Positions 12,750-18,507 of a stretch of 18,507 nucleotides of DNA are shown here, piece after piece. Within the stretch, counting starts at the first letter, position 1. Each line of letters opens with the position of its first letter. The stretch spans positions 1 to 18,507 of the forward strand of contig JANMDK010000151.1 in assembly GCA_031376265.1 (NCBI GenBank), in the 5' to 3' direction. A model generated the notes under the pieces. The model was not told the DNA's origin and did no database searches. It worked only from the letters and a program-made list of their open reading frames with translations. Both the position numbers and the translations under genes were made by a program. The stretch comes from SZAS-79 sp031376265. GTDB taxonomy: Bacteria > Pseudomonadota > Gammaproteobacteria > Burkholderiales > SG8-39.

Positions 12750-13598
12750 GTGCGGCGCAATGCAGATCGCGCAGCCCAGGGCTATCTGGAGGCGGCCACC
12801 CTCGAGCAGGAAGTCGGTCGGCGCATGCTCGAACGCCTGGAGTACGTAAAGCTCGCGCCCAAGCGCATTCTCGACGCGGGTTCGGGGCCGTCGCCGCAGT
12901 CCAGCGCCCTGGCGCAACGCTATCGCGACGCAACCCTGGTCCCGCTGGACCACTCGCTCCAAATGCTGCGGCAGGTCGAACCACCCGGATTGCTCAGGCG
13001 GCTGGCGGGCAGGGCGCGCACGGTGGCACTATGTGCGGACTTCGGACGCTTGCCGCTTGCGGCGCGCAGCTTCTCGCTCGTCTGGTCGAACATGGCGTTG
13101 CACTGGGGCGCCAGCCCGCAGGCCGCGCTCGCCGAATTTCATCGCGTGCTCGAAGTCGAGGGCCTGCTGATGTTCAGCACGGTTGGGCCGGACACACTCA
13201 AGGAACTGCGCAGTGCTTTTTCCGGGCGGGGCCCGGCGCCGCATGTGCATTCGTTCATCGACATGCACGACCTTGGCGACATGCTGGTGGCCTCAGGGTT
13301 TGCAGCGCCGGTCATGGACACCGAGAAGATCACGCTGACTTATCCGGACGTCGACGCGATGACGGCTGACCTGCGCGCGACCGGCCAAGCGTGCGCGCTC
13401 GCGGGGCGCGCACGCGGATTGCTCGGTCCCAGGCGATGGCAATCGGTCCGCGAGGTGCTCGAAACGACGCGGCGCGAAGGCAGGCTCGTGGCGACGGTCG
13501 AAGTCGTCTACGGCCATGCATGGAAAGCCGCGCCGCGCCGGACGCACGACGGCCACGCCGTCGTGAATTTCGGAAGCGATACTCGTTTGCGAAACTGA
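12750..13598 (+). CDS. bioC: BioC-like malonyl-ACP O-methyltransferase (start uncertain)
   Basis: 282 residues from GTG 12750. The SAM site is ILDAGSG at 40-46 (usually xLDxGCG; here Cys is Ser), with D67 as the likely ribose ligand and SNMALHW at 113-119, close to the BioC SNLAxQW motif. BioC methylates malonyl-ACP to let fatty-acid synthesis build pimeloyl-ACP for biotin. No other bio genes are in the window, so assignment rests on sequence. The GTG lacks a ribosome site, and the in-frame codons just upstream (12729-12749, reading YAIDPRC) continue the protein in a BioC-like way, so the true start is probably further upstream, between the amidase TAG and 12750. No ATG, GTG or TTG exists there; CTG 12699 is one candidate. 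Confidence 0.78.
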   Translation: MRRNADRAAQGYLEAATLEQEVGRRMLERLEYVKLAPKRILDAGSGPSPQSSALAQRYRDATLVPLDHSLQMLRQVEPPGLLRRLAGRARTVALCADFGRLPLAARSFSLVWSNMALHWGASPQAALAEFHRVLEVEGLLMFSTVGPDTLKELRSAFSGRGPAPHVHSFIDMHDLGDMLVASGFAAPVMDTEKITLTYPDVDAMTADLRATGQACALAGRARGLLGPRRWQSVREVLETTRREGRLVATVEVVYGHAWKAAPRRTHDGHAVVNFGSDTRLRN

Positions 13599-13644
13599 AA
13601 TCGGAAAACGCGTCTAAATCCGGGGCTTTATCTCAGCTTCCGGC

Positions 13645-13672
13645 TTGTTTGCCTTGGTCGCCCTGTGATAAA
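13645..13672 (+). promoter_or_regulatory. Candidate extended -10 promoter for the DUF2244-cox operon
   Basis: TTGTTT at 13645-13650, a 16-base spacer, and GATAAA at 13667-13672 preceded by TGT (extended -10). Transcription would start near 13679, leaving about 30 bases to ATG 13710. It lies in the 111-base gap after bioC, which also holds a weak stem (CCGG 13620-13623 / CCGG 13640-13643 with inner GCT/AGC) that might end bioC transcription. Confidence 0.5.
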
Positions 13673-13709
13673 TTAGGTGAGTTTTTTGAGGTGCCATTAC
13701 TACGCATCC

Positions 13710-14204
13710 ATGAACGGTTTGAGCCAGGAGTTTCCCCGCCAGGAATTGTCCTTTCGGGGGCAGGGGTCCGGGTTCAGCCTGCTCCTCAAGCGCAATTGCT
13801 CGATTTCGCCGGCCGCCCTGTTGCGGATTTACGTGGCGATCGCGGCGGTAACGCTGGGGATAGCAGGCGCATTCGCCGCGCTGGGGGCATGGCTGATCCT
13901 GCCGTTCGCGGGGTTGGAGATTGTGGCGTTGGGGGTTGCATTCGCGTGGAACGGGCGGCATGCGGGGGACTACGAGCGCATCGAGCTCGGCGAAGGCCGC
14001 CTTGAAGTAGAAGTGCGTGATTCGGATTCGATCCGCTGCCACGAGTTCAATCCGGCTTGGGCTAGCGTTAGGGTGGCCGGCGAAGGACGCAGCATGCGGG
14101 TCCTTCTGGGAGTGCCGGGGCGCAGCCTCGAGGTCGGCCGTCACCTGCAGGCTGAGGGGCGGCTGGAACTCGCGGGCGAGCTGAAAAGAAGACTAAGGAA
14201 ATAG
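13710..14204 (+). CDS. DUF2244 integral membrane protein
   Basis: 164 residues from ATG 13710. Two membrane helices lie back to back at about 38-58 and 60-79, with a soluble C-terminal part of mixed charge. This fits the DUF2244 family, whose function is not known; family members are, to my knowledge, often next to cox genes in proteobacteria. An in-frame GTG at 13677 would add 11 residues, but it overlaps the predicted transcription start, so the ATG is preferred; GAGGTG upstream is rather far for a ribosome site. It lies 17 bases before coxB and is probably cotranscribed, hinting at a role near the oxidase, which is inference only. Confidence 0.75.
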   Translation: MNGLSQEFPRQELSFRGQGSGFSLLLKRNCSISPAALLRIYVAIAAVTLGIAGAFAALGAWLILPFAGLEIVALGVAFAWNGRHAGDYERIELGEGRLEVEVRDSDSIRCHEFNPAWASVRVAGEGRSMRVLLGVPGRSLEVGRHLQAEGRLELAGELKRRLRK

Positions 14205-14221
14205 GAATCGAAAGGGTGAGC

Positions 14222-15364
14222 ATGCAACAGTTCTCGGCACGAAAACTTGGCTCCTGGGCGCTGCTCGCGGGGCTGCTGGCGCTCGCGGCGGTCGGCAGCG
14301 CGCACGCGCTGGAGTGGAACCTCCAACCGGCGGCCACCAAGATAGCGGACGACATCCACGACCTTCACGAATACGTGATGCTGCTGATCGTGGTCATCTT
14401 CGTCGGCGTGTTCGGCGTGATGTTCTATTCGGTCTTTGCGCACCGCAAGTCGCAGGGCCACAAGGCGGCGAATTTCCACGAGAACACCACCGTCGAGATC
14501 ATCTGGACGGTGATTCCGCTCCTGATTCTCATCGTGATCGCCTGGCCGGCGACGCGCGCGGTGATCGCCCAAAAGGACACCGCCAACTCCGACCTGACCA
14601 TCAAGGTCACCGGTTACCAGTGGAAATGGGGCTACGACTACCTCAAGGGCGAAGGCGAGGGCATCAGCTTCGTGTCGCAATTGTCCACGCCGCGGGACCA
14701 GATCGAGAACAAGGCCGCCAAAGGCGAGCACTACCTGCTCGAAGTCGACAACGAGCTCGTCGTCCCGGTCGGCAAGAAAGTGCGCATCCTCACCACGGCG
14801 GCCGACGTGATCCATGCCTGGGGCATCCCGGCGTTCGGCGCCAAGCAGGATGCGATTCCCGGCTTCATCCGCGACCTGCATTTTCGCGCCGAGAAGACCG
14901 GCATCTATCGCGGCCAGTGCGTGGAGCTTTGCGGCAAGGAGCACGGCTTCATGCCGATCGTGGTGCGCGTCGTGAGCGCGGCCGACTACACCGCGTGGGT
15001 TGGCGGCGAGAAGAAGAAAATCGCCGCGGCGGCGGACGACCCCTCCAAGGTCTGGACGCTCGACGAGATCAAGGCGCGCGGCGAGAAAGTCTATGCCGCC
15101 AATTGCGTGGCCTGCCACCAGGCCAACGGCAAGGGCACCCCGCCGGCTTTCCCGCCCCTCGACGGCGGCAAGCTGACCACCGGGCCCAAGGCCGGCCACA
15201 TCGACATTGTCCTGAACGGCAAGGCGGGCACCGCGATGGCGCCTTTTGCCAAGCAGCTCAGTGACACGGACATCGCTGCGGTCGTCACGTACGAGCGCAA
15301 CGCGTGGAGCAACAAGTCCGGCGAGGTGATCCAGCCCGCCGAGATCAAAGCCCTGCGCAAGTAA
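14222..15364 (+). CDS. coxB: Cytochrome c oxidase subunit II with fused cytochrome c domain
   Basis: 380 residues from ATG 14222 (AAAGGG 5 bases upstream; in-frame GTG 14216 is an alternative with AGGAA 8 bases upstream). A signal peptide is cleaved near residue 29; two membrane helices follow (about 51-72 and 92-112). The CuA site is complete: H198, C233, E235, C237, H241, M244. After it comes a class I cytochrome c domain with CVACH (C295, C298, H299) and a likely Met ligand at M339. CuA takes electrons from cytochrome c and passes them to heme a in subunit I. The fused heme domain is the caa3 layout, so an electron may enter through it. Confidence 0.96.
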   Translation: MQQFSARKLGSWALLAGLLALAAVGSAHALEWNLQPAATKIADDIHDLHEYVMLLIVVIFVGVFGVMFYSVFAHRKSQGHKAANFHENTTVEIIWTVIPLLILIVIAWPATRAVIAQKDTANSDLTIKVTGYQWKWGYDYLKGEGEGISFVSQLSTPRDQIENKAAKGEHYLLEVDNELVVPVGKKVRILTTAADVIHAWGIPAFGAKQDAIPGFIRDLHFRAEKTGIYRGQCVELCGKEHGFMPIVVRVVSAADYTAWVGGEKKKIAAAADDPSKVWTLDEIKARGEKVYAANCVACHQANGKGTPPAFPPLDGGKLTTGPKAGHIDIVLNGKAGTAMAPFAKQLSDTDIAAVVTYERNAWSNKSGEVIQPAEIKALRK

Positions 15365-15387
15365 CGCCATACCTTAGGAGACACCCA

Positions 15388-16992
15388 ATGAGCGCAGTCC
15401 TCGACGACCACGGCCACGGCAAGGACGATCACCATCACGGTGATCACCACCACGGCTACGGCGGGATGATGCGGTGGATCACCACCACCAACCACAAGGA
15501 CATCGGCACGATGTACCTGTGGTTCAGCTTCATGATGTTCATGGTCGGCGGGGTGATGGCGCTCGTGATCCGCGCCGAGCTGTTCTCGCCCGGCCTGCAG
15601 ATCGTAAACCCCGACTTTTTCAACCAGATGACCACGATGCACGGGCTCATCATGGTGTTCGGGGCGATCATGCCGGCCTTCGTCGGTTTCGCGAACTGGC
15701 TGATCCCGATGCAGATCGGCGCGCCCGACATGGCCTTCGCGCGCATGAACAACTGGTCGTTCTGGATCCTGCCGTTCGCAGGGTCGCTGCTCATCATCTC
15801 GTTCTTCGTGCCCGGCGGCGCGCCCGGCGTGGGCTGGACGATGTACGCGCCCCTGACGGTCCAGATGGGCATGGGCATGGACCTCACGATCTTCGCGGTC
15901 CACCTGCTCGGCATGTCCTCGATCATGGGCTCGATCAACATCGTGACCACGATCCTCAACATGCGCGCGCCCGGCATGACACTCATGAAGATGCCGCTGT
16001 TCTGCTGGACCTGGCTGATCACCGCCTACCTGCTTATCGCCTCGATGCCGGTGCTTGCGGGCGCGGTCACCATGACGCTCACTGACCGCCATTTCGGCAC
16101 CTCGTTCTTCAACGCGGCCGGCGGCGGCGACCCGGTGCTCTACCAGCACATCTTCTGGTTCTTCGGCCACCCCGAGGTCTACATCATCATCCTGCCGGCC
16201 TTCGGCGTCGTCTCGCAGATCCTGCCGGCGTTCTCGAGGAAGCCCCTCTTCGGCTACGCGTCGATGGTCTATGCAACGTCTTCGATCGCGATTCTGTCGT
16301 TCATCGTCTGGGCGCACCACATGTACACGGTGGGCATGCCGGTGACCGGGCAGCTCTTCTTCATGTACGCGACGACGCTGATCGCGGTGCCCACCGCCTG
16401 CAAGATCTTCAACTGGCTGGCCACGATGTGGCGCGGCTCGCTCACGTTCGAGACCCCGATGCTGTTTGCGCTGGGGTTCCTCTTCCTCTTCACGATGGGC
16501 GGGTTCTCGGGCCTCGTGCTGTCGCTTGCCGCGGTCGATATCCAGCTGCACGACACCTACTACGTGGTGGCGCATTTCCATTACGTCATGGTGGCCGGCG
16601 CGCTCTTCACGGCCTTCGGCGGCATTTATTTCTGGCTGCCCAAGTGGACCGGCAAGATGTACGACGAGACGCTCGGCAAGTGGCACTTCTGGCTGTCGAT
16701 GATCTTCTTCAACATCACTTTCTTCGTCCAGCACTTCTCGGGCCTGGCCGGCATGCCGCGCCGCATCCCGGACTACCCGCTGATGTTCGAGACCTGGAAC
16801 AAGATTTCCACGATCGGCGCGTTCGGTTTCGGGATCTCGCAGCTCCTGTTCCTCTACATCATCGTCAAGGCGATCTCGAGCGGCGAGAAAGCCGCCGAGA
16901 AGCAGTGGGAGGGCGCCGATTCGCTGGAATGGACGCACCTCCCGTCCCCCGCGCCTTACCACTCGTTCGAGACGCCGCCGGTCATCAAGTGA
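15388..16992 (+). CDS. coxA: Cytochrome c oxidase subunit I (A1-type)
   Basis: 534 residues with about 12 membrane helices. Ligands are intact: H85 and H398 for heme a, H396 for heme a3, and CuB ligands H261, H310 and H311, with Y265 for the His-Tyr crosslink. The proton-channel residues D114 (GAPDMAF), K339 and E263 (HPEVY) mark it as an A1-type proton-pumping oxidase. It reduces oxygen to water in the inner membrane. TTAGGAG at 15374-15380 sets ATG 15388. The N-terminus (about 7-23) is rich in His and Asp, with 9 His in 16 residues, ahead of the first helix. It lies 23 bases after coxB. Confidence 0.97.
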   Translation: MSAVLDDHGHGKDDHHHGDHHHGYGGMMRWITTTNHKDIGTMYLWFSFMMFMVGGVMALVIRAELFSPGLQIVNPDFFNQMTTMHGLIMVFGAIMPAFVGFANWLIPMQIGAPDMAFARMNNWSFWILPFAGSLLIISFFVPGGAPGVGWTMYAPLTVQMGMGMDLTIFAVHLLGMSSIMGSINIVTTILNMRAPGMTLMKMPLFCWTWLITAYLLIASMPVLAGAVTMTLTDRHFGTSFFNAAGGGDPVLYQHIFWFFGHPEVYIIILPAFGVVSQILPAFSRKPLFGYASMVYATSSIAILSFIVWAHHMYTVGMPVTGQLFFMYATTLIAVPTACKIFNWLATMWRGSLTFETPMLFALGFLFLFTMGGFSGLVLSLAAVDIQLHDTYYVVAHFHYVMVAGALFTAFGGIYFWLPKWTGKMYDETLGKWHFWLSMIFFNITFFVQHFSGLAGMPRRIPDYPLMFETWNKISTIGAFGFGISQLLFLYIIVKAISSGEKAAEKQWEGADSLEWTHLPSPAPYHSFETPPVIK

Positions 16993-17027
16993 GCGAAGGC
17001 CTTTCGCAGTATTCCCAGGGCGCGCCG

Positions 17028-17120
17028 ATGAGCCGCAACGCCAAGACGGGCCTGATCCTCGCTTCGGTCGCGCTCGCGTTTTTCCTGGCGATCATCGCCA
17101 AGTACTGGCTGCTCAGATGA
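17028..17120 (+). CDS. Tiny single-helix cytochrome oxidase-linked protein (30 aa)
   Basis: 30 residues: a short basic start (MSRNAKTG), one membrane helix (about 8-28) and a basic end. It sits 35 bases after coxA and its TGA overlaps the ctaG start in ATGA. AGGG at 17017-17020 gives a ribosome site. Size, helix and position match what is annotated in betaproteobacteria as a cytochrome oxidase small assembly protein; the function is not well established. The frame is shared with a longer frame antisense-like to coxA, but only this part has a ribosome site and coupling to ctaG. Confidence 0.7.
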   Translation: MSRNAKTGLILASVALAFFLAIIAKYWLLR

Positions 17121-17671
17121 GCGCGGCCGGCACCAGCCAGGACCCGGGCGAGAACCGGCGCACGCTGGTCAAGCTGTCGATCGTCGCCTCGCTGATGTTC
17201 GGCTTCGGCTATGCCATGGTGCCGTTCTACAAGCAGATCTGCCTCGCCCTCGGAATCAACAGTCTCGTGCCGGTGGCCAAGGCCACCTCGGAAAACACGC
17301 AGGTCGACTACTCGCGCAAGATCAGCATCGAGCTCGACGCCAATGCGCACCGCATGCCGTGGCGTTTCCGGCCGCTGCAGCCCCATATCGAGATCCATCC
17401 CGGCGAGCTCATGACCGTCGAGTACGAGATCACCAACACGAAAAACGAGCCGGTTACCGGCCAGGCAATGCCGAGCTACGGGCCGCAGCTGGCCGGCCAG
17501 TACTTCAACAAGCTCGAATGCTTCTGCTTCACCAAGCAGACGCTCGCCGCCGGCGAGACGCGGCGCATGCCGGTCGTGTTCCTCATCGACCCCAAGCTGC
17601 CCGCCGACATCAAGACGATCACGCTGTCGTACACGTTCTTCGAGGTCGCAGGCATGGGCGGCAAATCGTGA
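17117..17671 (+). CDS. ctaG: Cytochrome c oxidase assembly protein CtaG/Cox11
   Basis: 184 residues. An N-terminal membrane helix (about 18-36) anchors it with a periplasmic Ig-like domain. The copper site motif CFCF (C135, C137) and the conserved juxtamembrane C42 in PFYKQICL are present. Cox11 delivers copper to the CuB site of subunit I, so its place just after coxA fits. It starts in the 4-base overlap ATGA with the 30-residue gene and ends in TGATG with the DUF2970 gene, so all three are probably coupled. Confidence 0.95.
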   Translation: MSAAGTSQDPGENRRTLVKLSIVASLMFGFGYAMVPFYKQICLALGINSLVPVAKATSENTQVDYSRKISIELDANAHRMPWRFRPLQPHIEIHPGELMTVEYEITNTKNEPVTGQAMPSYGPQLAGQYFNKLECFCFTKQTLAAGETRRMPVVFLIDPKLPADIKTITLSYTFFEVAGMGGKS

Positions 17672-17883
17672 TGGCCGCCGAAGAGCCGCGCAAGGCCTCC
17701 ATCGCGGAAGTCGCCAAGGCGGTTTTCTGGTCGTTCTTCGGGATTCGCAAGAGGAAGGATTACGCCAGCGACTCCGCGCGCATCAGCCCGGTGCAGGTCG
17801 TCGTCGCGGGGCTGATCGGGGCCGCGCTGTTCGTGCTCGCGCTGCTGGGAATAGTAAAGCTGGTGACAAGCCAGGCCGCATAA
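17671..17883 (+). CDS. DUF2970 family membrane protein
   Basis: 70 residues with one membrane helix (about 43-66) and a positive stretch (RKRK) before it. The pattern WSFFGIRKRKDY...ISPVQVVVAGLIGAALF is typical of the DUF2970 family, common in betaproteobacterial cox operons; its function is unknown. It overlaps the ctaG stop by one base (TGATG) and lies 26 bases before coxC. Confidence 0.85.
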   Translation: MAAEEPRKASIAEVAKAVFWSFFGIRKRKDYASDSARISPVQVVVAGLIGAALFVLALLGIVKLVTSQAA

Positions 17884-17909
17884 CAGGACAGGGAATACGG
17901 GAGAAACAA

Positions 17910-18507
17910 ATGTCGCAACATCCGACCACGCAGGGCACACCAGCCTATTTCATACCGCAGCCGATGCCGTGGCCCATCATGGGCTCGGTGGGCCTTTTCC
18001 TCATGGCCCTCGGCGCCGTGTTCGTCTTCAACGGCATGGGCGGCGGCTGGGTTTCGCTCGCGCTCGGCTTCATGATCCTGCTCTACATGATGTTCCGCTG
18101 GTTCGGCGACGTGATCCGCGAGTCCGAGACCAACATGTACTCCCGGCAGGTCGACTTGTCGTTCCGCTGGGGCATGAGCTGGTTCATCTTCTCCGAGGTG
18201 ATGTTCTTCGCCGGTTTCTTCGGCGCACTGTTCTGGGCACGCGTGGTGTCGGTGCCCGACCTCTCCAGCCTGCTGCACAACGAAGTCCTGTGGCCCGGCT
18301 TCAACTCGCACTGGCCTTCGGCCGGCCCGGGATTCGCCGAGAAATTCTCGCCGATGGGCGCCTGGGGCCTGCCGGCGCTGAACACTTTCCTGCTGCTGTC
18401 CTCGGGCGCGACGATCACGGTCGCGCATTGGGCGCTCAAGGAAAACAAGCGCGGCCTGCTCAACCTCTTCATGTTCTTCACCATCGCGCTGGGCGTGATC
18501 TTCCTCG
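17910..18507 (+). CDS. coxC: Cytochrome c oxidase subunit III (5' part)
   Basis: 199 codons are present; the gene runs off the window. Membrane helices and the conserved E90 in FSEVMFFAGFFGALFWA, the likely D-channel-related site, are visible, followed by NTFLLLSSGATITVAHWAL. Subunit III stabilises the oxygen-reducing site and proton uptake of subunit I. Start ATG 17910 has GGGAG 7-11 bases upstream. It closes the visible part of the oxidase operon. Confidence 0.95.
   Translation, partial: MSQHPTTQGTPAYFIPQPMPWPIMGSVGLFLMALGAVFVFNGMGGGWVSLALGFMILLYMMFRWFGDVIRESETNMYSRQVDLSFRWGMSWFIFSEVMFFAGFFGALFWARVVSVPDLSSLLHNEVLWPGFNSHWPSAGPGFAEKFSPMGAWGLPALNTFLLLSSGATITVAHWALKENKRGLLNLFMFFTIALGVIFL

Noticed and set aside
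14141..15370. Minus-strand open frame of 409 codons opposite coxB
   Set aside because: Same reasoning: coxB has complete CuA and heme motifs, and the antisense frame has only low-complexity composition.
15091..16962. Minus-strand open frame of 623 codons opposite coxA and the coxB end
   Set aside because: The product is almost entirely His, Arg, Glu, Asp and Val, mirroring the membrane-protein codons of coxA. There is no ribosome site and no family match, so it is a shadow frame.
1..18507. Mobile element, CRISPR array, toxin-antitoxin pair or defence system
   Set aside because: No transposase, integrase, spaced repeat array, nuclease/antitoxin pair or atypical composition block was found; the genes form conserved core neighbourhoods.

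Overview
The window is about 18.5 kb of GC-rich chromosome (roughly 65% G+C by eye). It is almost fully coding, with short intergenic gaps and many stop/start overlaps. Protein families and gene order point to a betaproteobacterium: hslU, argB, a pyrimidine-nucleotidase-like HAD gene and slmA in a row; moeB, ctpA, envC and gpmA facing rhodanese, grxC, secB and gpsA; trmL and comF; a bioC-like gene; and a DUF2244 gene ahead of a cox operon that carries a tiny single-helix protein and a DUF2970 protein. I cannot name the genus. This is core housekeeping sequence. I see no prophage, insertion sequence, CRISPR array, integron, rRNA or intact tRNA, and no clear undescribed system; the interest lies in regulatory architecture, start sites and gene-order details.

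Left part (1-3000). The 3' end of hslU is followed by a small heat-shock protein gene with a near-consensus sigma-32 promoter; the -35 element sits in the loop of a perfect 9-bp inverted repeat. After a strong terminator come argB, a HAD hydrolase joined to it by a TAATG overlap, and the nucleoid-occlusion regulator slmA. Two palindromes separate slmA from the convergent moeB.

Middle part (3000-10020). A minus-strand run reads gpmA, envC, ctpA, moeB (glycolysis, cell-division amidase activation, periplasmic C-terminal processing protease, sulfur-carrier adenylation). It diverges at about 7.3 kb from a plus-strand run of membrane-anchored rhodanese, grxC, secB, a periplasmic SH3 protein and gpsA. 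The order matches the E. coli trmL-cysE-gpsA-secB-grxC-yibN / gpmM-envC neighbourhood, except that the cofactor-dependent mutase GpmA stands where E. coli has the unrelated GpmM.

Right part (10000-18507). trmL and comF lie on the minus strand; the trmL and gpsA stop codons share one CTAG. An amidase-signature hydrolase and a BioC-like methyltransferase follow on the plus strand; the start of the latter is unclear. A promoter then precedes a DUF2244 membrane protein and the aa3-type cytochrome c oxidase operon: coxB (with a fused cytochrome c domain), coxA, a 30-residue single-helix protein, ctaG, a DUF2970 protein and coxC, which runs off the end. Within this operon several genes overlap by 1 or 4 bases, which suggests translational coupling of the assembly factors to the core subunits.

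There is no gene-free stretch above 300 bases; the largest gaps (about 145, 110 and 105 bases) are described as promoter regions.
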